Below are positions 9,671 through 27,647 of a stretch of 64,000 nt of DNA, one piece after another. Position 1 is the stretch's first letter. Each line of letters begins with the position of its first letter. The stretch comes from Microbispora oryzae (GTDB lineage Bacteria; Actinomycetota; Actinomycetes; Streptosporangiales; Streptosporangiaceae): assembly GCF_017896165.1 (NCBI RefSeq), contig NZ_JAFCNB010000006.1, positions 186,001 through 250,000 of the forward strand, written 5' to 3'. Below the pieces are notes generated by a model. The model made no database searches. It saw only the letters and a program-made list of their open reading frames with translations, and was not told where the DNA came from. The translations under genes were made by a program, and so were the position numbers.

Positions 9671-10320
9671 CAGGCCTCTTCCTTCCCGCTGCCGCCCAGA
9701 CGGGCCACGACCTGGTCGTACGCCTCACGGGTGAAGACCACGTCGTCGTAGCACAGCACGTCGTAGGTGTTCAGCTGGCCCGCGTCCAGGAGGTGGACCT
9801 CCGGCGCGTTGCGCAGGCTCAGCCAGGTGAGCTCGTCGGCGGAGTCGACCACCACGAGCACGCTCGCCGCCTGCGTGATCTTGCGGAGCGCCTCAAGCGC
9901 CGACCTGGTCTTCGGGGTCTCCCCGGTGACCAGCGTGCTGACCACGTGGACGCGACCGCCGGAAGCCCGGTCGGACAGGGCGCCGCGCAGGGCGGCGGCC
10001 TTCATCTTCTTGGGCGTCCGCTGCGAGTAGTCACGCGGCTGCGGGCCGTGGACGACGCCACCACCGGTGAACTGCGGGGCCCGGGTCGAGCCCTGACGGG
10101 CGCGGCCGGTGCCCTTCTGCCGGTACGGCTTCTTGCCACCGCCGGAGACGTCGCCCCGGGTCTTGGTCGCGTGGGTGCCCTGCCGGCGAGCGGCGAGCTG
10201 GGCGACGACGACCTGGTGGATCAGCGGGATGTTGACCTTGGCCTCGAAGACGTCACCGGGCAGGTCGACGGTCCCCGTCTTGGCGCCGCTGGCGTCGAGG
10301 ACGTCAATGGTGGTACTCAC
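9670..10320 (-). CDS. rplD: 50S ribosomal protein L4
   Basis: L4 nucleates large-subunit assembly, lines the exit tunnel and, in E. coli, represses the S10 operon. The start is GTG at 10320 ([20 protein letters not shown]) with GAGGAGG a few nucleotides upstream; a longer in-frame reading into the intergenic spacer has no conserved residues. The tunnel loop [20 protein letters not shown] and the following [20 protein letters not shown] are typical. Total 216 residues. Confidence 0.97.
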   Translation of the reverse strand: MSTTIDVLDASGAKTGTVDLPGDVFEAKVNIPLIHQVVVAQLAARRQGTHATKTRGDVSGGGKKPYRQKGTGRARQGSTRAPQFTGGGVVHGPQPRDYSQRTPKKMKAAALRGALSDRASGGRVHVVSTLVTGETPKTRSALEALRKITQAASVLVVVDSADELTWLSLRNAPEVHLLDAGQLNTYDVLCYDDVVFTREAYDQVVARLGGSGKEEA

Positions 10321-10384
10321 TTCGCCTCCTCGCTGCGCTCGTCGGTTAGTGAGCACACGCTGATGTACTGGCTGGTTCGCTCGC

Positions 10385-11041
10385 TCACTTGGCCACCGCG
10401 GCCTTCTTGGCGGCGGTGCGGACCAGCACCAGGCTGCCGTTCGGGCCGGGGATCGCACCCTTGATCAGGATGAGACCCTTCTCGGCGTCCACGGAGTGGA
10501 CCTTGAGGCTCTGGACCGTGGTGCGGACGTTGCCCATCCGGCCGGCCATGCGGAGGCCCTTGAAGACGCGACCGGGGGTCGCGCAGCCGCCGATGGAGCC
10601 CGGCGAGCGGTGCTTGCGCTGCGTACCGTGCGAGGCGCCGAGGCCGCGGAAGTTGTGCCGCTTCATGACACCCGCGAAGCCCTTGCCCTTGCTCTTGCCG
10701 GTGACGTCGACGTACTGCCCCGCCTCGAAGGTGTCGGCCAGGACTTCCTGGCCCAGGGTGTACTCGGACGCGTCGTCGGTGCGAACCTCGGCGAAGTAGC
10801 GGCGGGGGGTGATGTCGTGCTTGCGCAGGTAGTCACCCAGGGGCTTGTTGACCTTGCGCGGGTCAACCTGGCCGTACCCGAGCTGCACGGCGGAGTAGCC
10901 GTCCCTCTCAGGGGTGCGGACCCGGGTCACCACGCACGGACCGGCCTCGACGACGGTGACCGGGACCACCCGGTTCGCCTCGTCGAAGACCTGGGTCATG
11001 CCGAGCTTCTTGCCCAGGACGCCCTTGATCTGCTTAGCCAT
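10385..11041 (-). CDS. rplC: 50S ribosomal protein L3
   Basis: L3 helps organise the peptidyl-transferase centre. I take the ATG at 11041 ([20 protein letters not shown]), the conserved start, which gives 218 residues; an upstream in-frame extension overlaps rpsJ and is not conserved. The central extension with [19 protein letters not shown] and the [19 protein letters not shown] segment are the L3 signatures. It lies 13 bp after rpsJ. Confidence 0.97.
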   Translation of the reverse strand: MAKQIKGVLGKKLGMTQVFDEANRVVPVTVVEAGPCVVTRVRTPERDGYSAVQLGYGQVDPRKVNKPLGDYLRKHDITPRRYFAEVRTDDASEYTLGQEVLADTFEAGQYVDVTGKSKGKGFAGVMKRHNFRGLGASHGTQRKHRSPGSIGGCATPGRVFKGLRMAGRMGNVRTTVQSLKVHSVDAEKGLILIKGAIPGPNGSLVLVRTAAKKAAVAK

Positions 11042-11054
11042 GTCAGTGCGTTCC

Positions 11055-11363
11055 TTAGAGCTTGATCGAAATGTCGACGCCGGCGGGAAGGTCGAGACGC
11101 ATGAGCGAGTCAACCGTCTTGGGCGTCGGGTCGATGATGTCAATCAGCCGCTTGTGGGTGCGCATCTCGAAGTGCTCACGGCTGTCCTTGTACTTGTGCG
11201 GCGACCGGATGACGCAGTACACGTTCTTCTCGGTCGGCAGCGGCACCGGGCCAGCGACCTTGGCGCCGGTCCGCGTCACCGTCTCGACGATCTTCTTGGC
11301 CGAGCTGTCGATGACCTCGTGGTCATACGCCTTGAGCCGGATGCGGATCTTCTGTCCCGCCAT
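11055..11363 (-). CDS. rpsJ: 30S ribosomal protein S10 (NusE)
   Basis: S10 is both a small-subunit head protein and, as NusE, the partner of NusB and NusG that links ribosome and RNA polymerase. The chosen ATG at 11363 gives the conserved start [20 protein letters not shown] and 102 residues. The extended loop [20 protein letters not shown] is canonical. It is the first gene of the S10 operon; the 245 bp upstream to tuf hold the tuf terminator hairpin, but I could not find a good -35/-10 pair there. Confidence 0.98.
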   Translation of the reverse strand: MAGQKIRIRLKAYDHEVIDSSAKKIVETVTRTGAKVAGPVPLPTEKNVYCVIRSPHKYKDSREHFEMRTHKRLIDIIDPTPKTVDSLMRLDLPAGVDISIKL

Positions 11364-11563
11364 AGTGGCCTCGGTGTCCTTCGCTGTCGTCCTATTAAGC
11401 TTCATGCGGCCCACTGCCGCTGGTCATGCCACGCGTCCGACGCTCCGGAACCGGTCCGGCCAGTCCGTGATCTGGCAGTGGCTTCGGTCGAATCGCGGCC
11501 GAAAGCACTGCGAGATCACGGTTTCGTCGTCCGTGGCGGAGCCGTTTCCGGCCCCTGCGTGGT

Positions 11564-11597
11564 GTGGCGGCCAGGCCCCTGAAGGCCCGGCCGCCAC
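11564..11597 (-). terminator. GC-rich hairpin downstream of tuf
   Basis: A 9-bp perfect inverted repeat, gtggcggcc at 11564-11572 and ggccgccac at 11589-11597, begins 11 bp after the tuf stop codon. There is no U-run, which is common for actinomycete terminators. It probably ends the str operon before the S10 operon. Confidence 0.6.
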
Positions 11598-11608
11598 GCC
11601 GCGGTGCG

Positions 11609-12802
11609 CTACTTGATGATCTTCGTGACGCGACCGGCGCCGACGGTGCGGCCACCCTCGCGGATCGCGAACTTCAGGCCCTCTTCCATGGCGATGGGCT
11701 GGATCAGCTCAACGCGCATTTCCGTGTTGTCGCCCGGCATGACCATCTCGGTGCCCTCGGGGAGGTTCACCACGCCGGTCACGTCAGTCGTACGGAAGTA
11801 GAACTGAGGACGGTAGTTGTTGAAGAACGGCGTGTGACGGCCGCCCTCGTCCTTGGACAGGATGTAGACCTGCGCCTCGAACTCGGTGTGCGGGGTGGTC
11901 GTGCCCGGCTTGATGACACACTGACCGCGCTCGACGTCCTCGCGCTTGATGCCGCGGAGGAGCAGACCGACGTTGTCACCGGCCTGGCCCTCGTCGAGGA
12001 GCTTGCGGAACATCTCGACGCCGGTGACGGTCGTCGTGGTGCTCTTCTCCTTGATGCCGATGATGTCGACGGTCTCGTTGACCTTGACGACACCGCGCTC
12101 AATACGGCCGGTGACGACAGTGCCACGACCGGTGATCGAGAACACGTCCTCGATCGGCATCAGGAACGGCTTGTCGGTGTCACGAACGGGCTCGGGGACG
12201 TTCTCGTCCACGGCGTTCATGAGCTCGATGATCGAGTCGCCCCACTTCTCGTCGCCCTCGAGCGCCTTCAGCGCCGAGACGCGCACGACCGGCAGGTCGT
12301 CGCCCGGGAACTCCTGAGCGGAGAGGAGCTCGCGAACCTCGAGCTCGACGAGCTCCAGGATCTCCTCGTCGTCCACCATGTCGGCCTTGTTCAGGGCGAC
12401 GACGATGTACGGAACGCCGACCTGGCGGGCCAGGAGCACGTGCTCCTTGGTCTGCGGCATCGGGCCGTCGGTGGCGGCCACGACCAGGATCGCGCCGTCC
12501 ATCTGGGCGGCACCGGTGATCATGTTCTTCACGTAGTCGGCGTGACCGGGGCAGTCCACGTGAGCGTAGTGGCGCTTCTCGGTCTGGTACTCGACGTGCG
12601 CGATGGAGATCGTGATTCCGCGAGCCTTCTCCTCGGGCGCCTTGTCGATCTTGTCGAACGGGGTCGCCTCGTTGAGCTGCGGGAAACGGTCGTGAAGCAC
12701 CTTGGTGATCGCCGCGGTCAGAGTGGTCTTGCCGTGGTCGATGTGCCCAATGGTGCCGATGTTCACGTGCGGCTTGTTCCGCTCGAACTTGGCCTTGGCC
12801 AC
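11609..12802 (-). CDS. tuf: Elongation factor Tu
   Basis: EF-Tu is the GTPase that delivers aminoacyl-tRNA to the ribosome. The 397-residue protein has the G domain with [11 protein letters not shown] near residues 18-28, the DCPGH switch II motif and NKAD, followed by the two beta-barrel domains with [13 protein letters not shown] and the aminoacyl-tRNA-binding C-terminal domain. It is the last gene of rpsL-rpsG-fusA-tuf. A strong hairpin in the 97-bp gap after fusA could modulate its transcription relative to fusA. Confidence 0.99.
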   Translation of the reverse strand: MAKAKFERNKPHVNIGTIGHIDHGKTTLTAAITKVLHDRFPQLNEATPFDKIDKAPEEKARGITISIAHVEYQTEKRHYAHVDCPGHADYVKNMITGAAQMDGAILVVAATDGPMPQTKEHVLLARQVGVPYIVVALNKADMVDDEEILELVELEVRELLSAQEFPGDDLPVVRVSALKALEGDEKWGDSIIELMNAVDENVPEPVRDTDKPFLMPIEDVFSITGRGTVVTGRIERGVVKVNETVDIIGIKEKSTTTTVTGVEMFRKLLDEGQAGDNVGLLLRGIKREDVERGQCVIKPGTTTPHTEFEAQVYILSKDEGGRHTPFFNNYRPQFYFRTTDVTGVVNLPEGTEMVMPGDNTEMRVELIQPIAMEEGLKFAIREGGRTVGAGRVTKIIK

Positions 12803-12854
12803 TGGTCTGTCTCCTTAGAGATTCTGACTTGACTTGCGTCGTGCAACTCAGGCT

Positions 12855-12890
12855 CCGTCCGGCGGGCACCCGCAGGTGCCCGCCGGACGG
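12855..12890 (-). terminator. Perfect 16-bp hairpin between fusA and tuf
   Basis: The arms at 12855-12870 and 12875-12890 are exact reverse complements with a 4-nt loop (cgca). The hairpin starts 9 bp after the fusA stop. It has no U-tract. It may act as a partial terminator, an mRNA 3'-end stabiliser or a processing site separating fusA from tuf. Confidence 0.6.
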
Positions 12891-12899
12891 CGAGCGGAA

Positions 12900-14999
<2,100 letters not shown>

Positions 15000-15032
15000 T
15001 TCTTCGCGTCCTTAACTCGTCGTCGGTGCCTA

Positions 15033-15503
15033 CTACCAGCGGTAGTGGGCGAAGGCCTTGTTGGACTCGGCCATCTTGTGCGTGTCCTCGCGCCGCTTGA
15101 CGCTGGCGCCGAGGCCGTTGCTCGCGTCGAGGAGCTCGTTCATGAGCCGCTCGGTCATGGTCTTCTCACGGCGTGCCCGCGAGTACTGGACGAGCCACCG
15201 CAGGGCCAGGGTGGTGCTGCGCGAGGCCTTGACCTCGACCGGCACCTGGTAGGTGGCGCCACCGACGCGACGGCTCTTCACCTCGAGCGTCGGCCGGACG
15301 TTGTCGAGCGCACGCTTGAGGGTGACGACCGGGTCGTTGCCGGTCTTGTCCTTGCAACCCTCGAGGGCGCCGTAGACGATCGACTGCGCCAGGGAGCGCT
15401 TGCCGTCCAGGAGAACCTTGTTGATCAGAGCGGTGACCAGGGGCGAGTTGTGCACCGGGTCGGCGACCAGCTGGCGGCGGCCAGGGGAACCCTTGCGCGG
15501 CAT
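15033..15503 (-). CDS. rpsG: 30S ribosomal protein S7
   Basis: S7 initiates assembly of the small-subunit head and contacts E-site tRNA; in E. coli it also represses the str operon. The ATG at 15503 gives [20 protein letters not shown] and 156 residues. Typical segments are [20 protein letters not shown] and the C-terminal [10 protein letters not shown]-like end (NKAFAHYRW). Only 1 bp separates it from rpsL. A longer in-frame reading into rpsL is not conserved. Confidence 0.98.
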   Translation of the reverse strand: MPRKGSPGRRQLVADPVHNSPLVTALINKVLLDGKRSLAQSIVYGALEGCKDKTGNDPVVTLKRALDNVRPTLEVKSRRVGGATYQVPVEVKASRSTTLALRWLVQYSRARREKTMTERLMNELLDASNGLGASVKRREDTHKMAESNKAFAHYRW

Positions 15504-15504
15504 G

Positions 15505-15879
15505 TCAGCTCTTCTCCTTCTTCGCGCCGTAGCGGCTGCGGGCCTGCTTGCGGTTCCGGACGGCCTGAGTGTCCAGCGAACCACGGATGATCTTGTAGCG
15601 AACACCCGGCAGGTCCTTCACACGGCCGCCGCGCACGAGCACCATCGAGTGCTCCTGAAGGTTGTGGCCGACACCGGGGATGTAGGCCGTGACCTCGATG
15701 CCGTTGGTGAGCCGAACACGGGCCACCTTGCGCAGCGCCGAGTTGGGCTTCTTGGGGGTCGTCGTGTACACGCGGGTGCAAACGCCGCGCCGCTGCGGGC
15801 TCCCCTTGAGGGCAGGAGTCTTGGTCTTGCTGACCTTGTCCTGCCGGCCCTTTCGGACCAACTGCTGAATGGTGGGCAC
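15505..15879 (-). CDS. rpsL: 30S ribosomal protein S12
   Basis: S12 controls decoding fidelity and is the site of streptomycin-resistance mutations. The 124-residue protein starts from a GTG at 15879 with GGAG a few bases upstream and reads [20 protein letters not shown]. The two resistance hot spots are wild type: Lys43 in [11 protein letters not shown] and Lys88 in [12 protein letters not shown], which predicts no rpsL-based streptomycin resistance. It is the first gene of the str operon, with a promoter and a long leader upstream. Confidence 0.98.
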   Translation of the reverse strand: MPTIQQLVRKGRQDKVSKTKTPALKGSPQRRGVCTRVYTTTPKKPNSALRKVARVRLTNGIEVTAYIPGVGHNLQEHSMVLVRGGRVKDLPGVRYKIIRGSLDTQAVRNRKQARSRYGAKKEKS

Positions 15880-16153
15880 CGCGTCTCCGTTTCGTGCCTA
15901 GCCGGTGATACGTAGGTCCCGATCGAGGTGGCGATGCCGCCCCGTCCGGGCTTGCAGGTACTGCCGGTGTCATGACCTGCTGGTTTTGTGTCTCCTTCGA
16001 CCCACGCGGTCGGGCGTGTCGTGGACGGGCCACACCACACCCGGGCGTACCCGGCCGATCTGGAGAGGTCATCCGGCGCTCCGCCCGATCCCTTACTGGG
16101 ACAGGCTCCCGAGCGCACGCATGCGAGCCCATGAAGCATGGGCACGAAGACAA

Positions 16154-16182
16154 AGACTACCCAGCGCTGTTGATGACGTCAA
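16154..16182 (-). promoter_or_regulatory. Probable str-operon promoter
   Basis: On the minus strand TTGACG (16177-16182) and TAGTCT (16154-16159) are spaced by exactly 17 bp, a good match to the principal sigma consensus. The predicted start site lies about 265 bp upstream of the rpsL GTG, implying a long leader. Confidence 0.6.
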
Positions 16183-16382
16183 AACGACATCCGCCGGATC
16201 GTCGTATCCGTGCCATGTTTCCGCTGCCTGCTCGGCACAGGCCGCCAAAGGGCTCGGAGCAAGTGTACCGGTCGCCCAGGTGTCACTCCGCCACTTTCGC
16301 CCGTGAGACACAGCGACACGACACGGTCTCGTGAGCGCCCGAGCCGCGAGGGGCGCGACGGAGCGAGCGCAATAGACACAGA

Positions 16383-16413
16383 AACGCCCGGAGCGGTGAC
16401 CGCTCCGGGCGTT
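16383..16413 (-). terminator. rpoC terminator
   Basis: A 15-nt perfect inverted repeat (aacgcccggagcggt at 16383-16397 and its complement at 16399-16413) starts 14 bp after the rpoC stop. The minus-strand transcript then reads TTCTGTGTCTATT, a weak U-containing tail. This is the clearest intrinsic terminator of the core block. Confidence 0.8.
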
Positions 16414-16427
16414 CCCTGTCACGCGAC

Positions 16428-20303
<3,876 letters not shown>

Positions 20304-20322
20304 TGGATAATCCCCTTTTTGA

Positions 20323-23802
<3,480 letters not shown>

Positions 23803-23905
23803 CAGATGTCCTTCCGAGGGCTCGCGGACTGACTACACGCACGCCAGACGACCGGGACCAAGTATCACTTAGAGAAGCGGTCGCCAAAGGGCAGCGCAAA
23901 GGGGC

Positions 23906-23934
23906 AGTGTAGCCGATGGGCATACACCTGTCCA
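23906..23934 (-). promoter_or_regulatory. rpoB proximal promoter
   Basis: Minus strand TGGACA (23929-23934), 17-bp spacer, TACACT (23906-23911). The predicted transcript start lies near 23899, giving a leader of about 95 nt to the TTG start of rpoB. Confidence 0.65.
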
Positions 23935-23967
23935 GTTCGCTCTCGCTCTGCGCTCCACGTTGCTGGC

Positions 23968-23996
23968 AGCATCACCCGTCCGCGCCGAAACGTCAA
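23968..23996 (-). promoter_or_regulatory. rpoB distal promoter
   Basis: Minus strand TTGACG (23991-23996), 17-bp spacer, GATGCT (23968-23973). It lies 62 bp upstream of the proximal promoter and has an equally good geometry. Confidence 0.55.
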
Positions 23997-24217
23997 GCCC
24001 GAGAGCCCACATTTCGCCTAAGCGACAGGCACCACGCTGGGTTTTCCCGCTCCCCGTGACCGATGATCCAGGAGTCTCCGAGTCCGTACCCGCGACCCGG
24101 CCCCGGTAACGCTCAGTCACGCGAAGGGGCCAACGCTGACCAATGGTCGACGCTGCCGTGCCTTGGGATACCCACAGCACGGCTTGTCCCAAACGGACTC
24201 TTTAATAACAATTTAAT

Positions 24218-24233
24218 CTCGCGGCTCAGCGAG
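24218..24233 (-). terminator. Small hairpin plus T-rich tail after the 169-residue gene
   Basis: CTCGC and GCGAG form a 5-bp stem with a 6-nt loop overlapping the stop codon of the gene at 24226-24735. The minus-strand transcript then runs into an AT-rich ATTAAATTGTTATT stretch, unusual in this GC-rich sequence. It is weak as a stem but the tail is suggestive. Confidence 0.4.
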
Positions 24234-24735
24234 CGGGCGTGTCCCCCAGCAGGGTCGACATGTCCGAGGCCCGCCAGCCGTCGCCGTCCGTGACCAGCAC
24301 CAGCCGCACCCTGCCCTGGGCGACCTGCTGGCGGGGGGTGGCCGACCCCGGCTCGACCCGGCTGGTGACCGTGTTCACGAACACCAGGATCCGGACCTCC
24401 TCGGGCGTCGCCGACTCGACTCCCGCGGCGGCGACGACCGCCTGCCGGACCGTCTGGCGGTGCCGCGCGTCGGGCGGGATCGTCTGGGCCAGTCGCGTGT
24501 AGTCGTCGGTCAGCCGGCCCGTCGTGCGTCCCCGAGCCCTGGCGAGGTCGCGGTCCACCGTCCGGTAGTCGTACGACAGGAGATCGGGCACCAGCGCCCG
24601 GGCCGCCGCCAGAGCGCTTTCCGCGGCCCTGTCGTTCTCCTGGAGCTGCCGCAGCGCGCGGTAGGTCGAAAAGCTCGCGACGGCGAGCGCGAGGGCGGCC
24701 AAGACCAACACAGCCCGCGCCAGCAGTCGCCTCAC
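24226..24735 (-). CDS. Mce-associated-like membrane protein, downstream paralogue
   Basis: I do not recognise a precise function. The 169-residue product starts at a GTG (24735) that overlaps the stop of the upstream gene as GTGA. It has one N-terminal membrane helix (about residues 3-25, LLARAVLVLAALALAVASF) and an external domain of about 140 residues. That domain contains LLSYDYRTVDRDLARARGR, which closely parallels LLSVNHRTVDDDLKRA in the upstream gene, and ends in a strand-rich segment (RVRLVLVTDGDGWRASDM). This layout is seen in proteins annotated as Mce-associated or NTF2-like. The pair lies between rplL and rpoB. A longer start at 24798 would overlap the upstream gene by 67 bp and is less likely. 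Confidence 0.75.
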   Translation of the reverse strand: MRRLLARAVLVLAALALAVASFSTYRALRQLQENDRAAESALAAARALVPDLLSYDYRTVDRDLARARGRTTGRLTDDYTRLAQTIPPDARHRQTVRQAVVAAAGVESATPEEVRILVFVNTVTSRVEPGSATPRQQVAQGRVRLVLVTDGDGWRASDMSTLLGDTPAR

Positions 24736-25250
24736 GGGACGCGCTCCGCAGCCGCGACCAGCCAGAGACCGCCGGCCTCGGTCACCTTCATGCGCCACCG
24801 GTAGAAACGCTCCTCCGGGGCGGCCTTCTTGCCGTCCTCCCAGTGGATCTCGGCGTCGGCCACGATCAGCACCTCCGCCGTACGCCGGTCGGCGGAGAGC
24901 GACTCGAGCGCGGACGCCCGCAGCACCCCGGTCTGCACGACCTTCTTCTCCAGAGTGGTCGCCCGCAGCGCGGGGGCGTTCTTCTCGTAGTCGGCGCGCT
25001 CCTGCCCCGTCGCGGTGGCCAGGGCGCGTTTGAGGTCGTCGTCGACCGTGCGGTGGTTGACGGACAGGAGCGCCACGGCGTGGGCGGCCGCCGCCCGCAC
25101 CACCGCCTCGCGGTCGGCGGCCAGCGCCCGCTCGTCGGCGAGCTGGACGTTCAGCCAGTACGCGAGACCCGCCAGCACGAGGACGAGGGCGGTCAGCAGC
25201 GCCGTCGGCGGCACGCTACGGGACCGGGGAGCCCGCGCCGCGTCCGCCAT
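24732..25250 (-). CDS. Mce-associated-like membrane protein, upstream paralogue
   Basis: A 172-residue protein of unknown exact role. It begins MADAARAPRSRSVPPTALLT with GGGAGGTGG just upstream, has a single membrane helix (about residues 16-36, LLTALVLVLAGLAYWLNV) and an extracytoplasmic domain with LLSVNHRTVDDDLKRALAT near residues 60-78. The same pattern LLSxxxRTVDxDLxRA occurs in the next gene, so the two are probably tandem paralogues. Known Mce-associated proteins support lipid/steroid import systems; no mce or yrbE genes are in this window, so a role in that process is not supported here. It is co-transcribed with its downstream neighbour. Confidence 0.75.
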   Translation of the reverse strand: MADAARAPRSRSVPPTALLTALVLVLAGLAYWLNVQLADERALAADREAVVRAAAAHAVALLSVNHRTVDDDLKRALATATGQERADYEKNAPALRATTLEKKVVQTGVLRASALESLSADRRTAEVLIVADAEIHWEDGKKAAPEERFYRWRMKVTEAGGLWLVAAAERVP

Positions 25251-25380
25251 GCCACCTCCCGTCGCCGGCCTCCCGTCCCGTGGGGCCGGTCGCCGGGATC
25301 ATAACCCGGCCCGCCCGCGCCGCGGGGGCCGTCCGGGCTCTCTGTGGACGCGCCCGTGAAACGCCGCCGTGGAACGCCGA

Positions 25381-25418
25381 AGGGGCGGACCATCCGGCAC
25401 CTGGATGGACCCGCCCCT
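25381..25418 (-). terminator. rplL terminator
   Basis: Two-part stem: aggggcgg (25381-25388) with ccgcccct (25411-25418), and ccatcc (25390-25395) with ggatgg (25403-25408), closed by a 7-nt loop. It begins 16 bp after the rplL stop and separates the rplJL unit from the membrane-protein genes. Confidence 0.7.
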
Positions 25419-25433
25419 CAGGGATGAAGCGTG

Positions 25434-25826
25434 TTACTTGACCGTGACGGTGGCGCCGGCGCCCTCCAGGGCGGCCTTCGCCTTCTCGGCCTGCTCCTTG
25501 TTGACCTTGCCGTCGAAGACGGGCTTGGGAGCGCCGTCGACGAGGTCCTTGGCCTCCTTGAGGCCCAGGCTGGTCAGGGCCCGGATCTCCTTGATGACCT
25601 GGATCTTCTTGTCGCCGGCGGCCTCGAGGACGACGTCGAACTCGTCCTGCTCCTCGGCCTCCTCCGCCGGAGCGGCGCCACCGGCCGCGGGGGCGGCCAT
25701 GACGGCGGCCGGGGCGGCGGCCTTGACGTCGAAGGTCTCCTCGAAGAGCTTCACGAACTCGGAGAGCTCGAGGAGGGTCATCTCCTTGAAGCTGTCGAGC
25801 AGCTCGTCGGTGCTGAGCTTAGCCAT
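25434..25826 (-). CDS. rplL: 50S ribosomal protein L7/L12
   Basis: L7/L12 forms the flexible stalk that recruits and activates translational GTPases. The ATG at 25826 gives [20 protein letters not shown] and 130 residues. The N-terminal dimerisation helix is followed by an Ala/Pro/Gly hinge (about residues 38-55) and the globular C-terminal domain with [20 protein letters not shown] and [15 protein letters not shown]-like sequence. It lies 75 bp after rplJ and is followed by a hairpin terminator. Confidence 0.98.
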   Translation of the reverse strand: MAKLSTDELLDSFKEMTLLELSEFVKLFEETFDVKAAAPAAVMAAPAAGGAAPAEEAEEQDEFDVVLEAAGDKKIQVIKEIRALTSLGLKEAKDLVDGAPKPVFDGKVNKEQAEKAKAALEGAGATVTVK

Positions 25827-25901
25827 GATGTGTTCCTCCAGTGGATCTAACAAACGTGAAAAGGGACCGCGGTGCGCGCTTCCCCCGCCCGCTGAGCGGA
25901 C

Positions 25902-26426
25902 CTACTCGCCGGCCTCTTCGCGCTTGGCGCGCAGAGCCTCGGCCAGTCGAGCCATCTGTGTGGGCAGCGCGGCGAAGGTGGCGGCAGCCTGGGACTGCTT
26001 GGCCTTCAGCGCACCGGCCAGCTTCGCGAGGAGCACCTCACGGGACTCAAGGTCGGCAAGCTTAGTGATCTCGGTCGGGCTCATCGACTTGCCGTCGACG
26101 ACGCCACCCTTGATCACCAGGAGGGGGTTGGCCTTGGCGAAGTCACGCAGACCCTTGGCCGCCTCGACGACGTCGCCCTTGACGAAGGCGACGGCGGTCG
26201 GGCCCTGGAACAGATCGTCCAGCGAGTCGATCCCGGCGTTGTTCGCCGCGATCTTGGTCAGCGTGTTCTTCGCCACGGCGAACTTCGCATTCCCACCGAG
26301 AGAGACGCGCAGCTCCTTGAGCTGGGCGACGGTGAGACCGCGGTACTCGGTCAGAACGGCGGCGCTGCTGCTCTCGAACTCATTCTTGAGCTCGGCGATA
26401 GCACCGCTCTTGTCTGCCTTCGCCAT
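25902..26426 (-). CDS. rplJ: 50S ribosomal protein L10
   Basis: L10 anchors the L7/L12 dimers to the ribosome and, in complex with them, represses its own mRNA. The conserved start is the ATG at 26426 ([20 protein letters not shown]) with GGAGG just upstream, giving 174 residues; a longer in-frame reading to 26630 covers the leader RNA and is not coding. The C-terminal helix that binds L7/L12 ends in [15 protein letters not shown]. The L10 leader lies directly upstream. Confidence 0.98.
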   Translation of the reverse strand: MAKADKSGAIAELKNEFESSSAAVLTEYRGLTVAQLKELRVSLGGNAKFAVAKNTLTKIAANNAGIDSLDDLFQGPTAVAFVKGDVVEAAKGLRDFAKANPLLVIKGGVVDGKSMSPTEITKLADLESREVLLAKLAGALKAKQSQAAATFAALPTQMARLAEALRAKREEAGE

Positions 26427-26530
26427 GGGCCTCCTTCCAGATGTGCCGCCGGCGAAGGGCCCGGAAAACGAACAAGCCCCGAGCGCAGGCGCACGGGGCT
26501 TGGACAGACATGACATGTCCCAAGCATCTC
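26427..26530 (-). ncRNA. L10 leader (ribosomal autoregulatory RNA)
   Basis: The rplJ 5' leader contains a clear hairpin, AAGCCCCG/CGGGGCTT, from 26474 to 26501, with flanking short complementary segments (GGACATGTC, and GCCGGCGGC near the ribosome-binding site). Position and hairpin fit the bacterial L10 leader, through which the L10-L12 complex controls rplJL translation. I infer the family from position and hairpin only; the kink-turn has not been modelled. Confidence 0.6.
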
Positions 26531-26616
26531 CACACCTGCGCGGGTCGTCCGCTGAGCGGAACCTTCGGTCATCGGGCTTCTCACCCGGTGACGACCGGCG
26601 GTCTTCGGCAGGAGAC

Positions 26617-26646
26617 AGAATACGTGTCAATCCCTAGGAAGCCAAA
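26617..26646 (-). promoter_or_regulatory. Candidate rplJL promoter
   Basis: Just after the lipoprotein stop the minus strand reads TTGACACGTATTCT, offering TTGACA at 26625-26630 and a -10-like TATTCT at 26617-26622. They are too close to serve together; with TATTCT the -35 would be the weaker TGGCTT further upstream. A start in this region would give a leader of about 190 nt. Confidence 0.35.
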
Positions 26647-27480
26647 TCACCCTCCCACGGGAGCGCGTCCCGGCATCTCGCCCACCTGGTCGGCCGGCGG
26701 CGTGTAGATCGTGACGGCGTCGTTGAACCCCTTGAACAGGACCGTCGCCGTGAACGTGCCCTTGTCCGCCACGCCGCCGTTCAGCTCGACCTTGCGCGGC
26801 AGTCCCTGCCCGTCGATCCAGGCGTCGAACTTGACGTCCTTGGCCTCGGCGAGGCGGCTCTTGAGCTCCGCCTGGGCGTCCTGGGGAAGCTGCTTGGCCG
26901 CCTGGTCCACCTTGAAGGTGCCCGAGTAGTGCGTCGTGTCCTCGCCGCCCACCGACTCGGTGCCCACGGCCTTCGCGTCCGTGGACGCGGTGAGCAGCGC
27001 GACGCTGTTCTTCAGGTCGAACTGCTGGGCCTGGGCGAGGTACTGGTCCACGTTCACGCCGGCCCGGTCGCCGAGCTGCCTGAGGTCGAGCTTGATCCAC
27101 GGCTTGGTGGCACCGACGAGGTTCTTGAGCGCGTCCACCTTGACGTACGCGACGTCGCCCCGGACGATCGCGCGGACGGCGCCCGGCAGGTTCTGCCCGC
27201 GGAACGACACCTGGTTGAGCGTGATGTCGGTCGCGATCTGCGGAGTCTTCTGGTAGAGCATGCTGCCCTGCACGCTGCCCGCGCCTTCCTGGGCGCCGGA
27301 GAAGTTCACCACGACGTCCGCGGAGTAGGACGTGACGTCGTCGGCCTTCTGCGCGGTCTGCAGCAGCACCTCGGAGGCCGAGAGCTTGGCGTTGTCAAGG
27401 GTGGCGGTCGTAGCCGCCCCGCACCCCGCGACCGTGAGCGTGGCCACAGCCCCCGCGGCCACCAGTATTCGGCGCATCAT
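26647..27480 (-). CDS. LppX/LprAFG-like lipoprotein
   Basis: A 277-residue predicted lipoprotein. The signal MRRILVAAGAVATLTVAGC ends in a lipobox (VAGC) with Cys at residue 20, so the mature protein should be lipid-anchored on the outer face of the membrane. The body is beta-rich with alternating hydrophobic residues (PWIKLDLRQLGDRAGVNVDQ, THYSGTFKVDQAAKQLP, KVELNGGVADKGTFTATVLF), typical of the LppX_LprAFG fold that binds lipids in mycobacteria. Two adjacent ATG codons (27480, 27477) are possible starts; AAAGGG favours the second. It sits between rplA and rplJ, where other actinomycetes also carry a lipoprotein. Substrate unknown. Confidence 0.85.
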   Translation of the reverse strand: MMRRILVAAGAVATLTVAGCGAATTATLDNAKLSASEVLLQTAQKADDVTSYSADVVVNFSGAQEGAGSVQGSMLYQKTPQIATDITLNQVSFRGQNLPGAVRAIVRGDVAYVKVDALKNLVGATKPWIKLDLRQLGDRAGVNVDQYLAQAQQFDLKNSVALLTASTDAKAVGTESVGGEDTTHYSGTFKVDQAAKQLPQDAQAELKSRLAEAKDVKFDAWIDGQGLPRKVELNGGVADKGTFTATVLFKGFNDAVTIYTPPADQVGEMPGRAPVGG

Positions 27481-27647
27481 TCACCCTTTCTTGTCCCCGA
27501 TTTACGTGCCCTTGACCCTATGCGCCTAACGTCCGAGACGCGCCGATCCCGGCTGAAGACGCATGAGGTGTGCACAATCTCTGCACGATCACAGTCTCCG
27601 GGCGCCCGCAGGCTTCCGGTGTGGATGTCGGCCGGTACGGCCGGAGA

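Larger units (their letters stand above)
15880..16427. other. 548-bp intergenic region between rpsL and rpoC
   Basis: No gene is supported here. It contains the rpoC terminator near its right end, a TTGACG/TAGTCT promoter pair at 16154-16182 pointing to rpsL, and about 270 bp of probable rpsL leader without a recognisable riboswitch. A second TACACT box on the minus strand near 16266 lacks a good -35. Confidence 0.6.
23803..24225. other. 423-bp rpoB upstream region
   Basis: No gene is supported. It holds two tandem minus-strand promoter matches for rpoB (23906-23934 and 23968-23996), the rpoB leader, and at its right edge an AT-rich stretch (24203-24217) that follows a small hairpin and may terminate the preceding gene. 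Confidence 0.6.

Noticed and set aside
11364-11563. Promoter for the S10 operon
   Set aside because: A TTAATA box near 11393 has no suitable -35; evidence is insufficient.
15505-15879. Streptomycin-resistance change in rpsL
   Set aside because: Lys43 and Lys88 are wild type.
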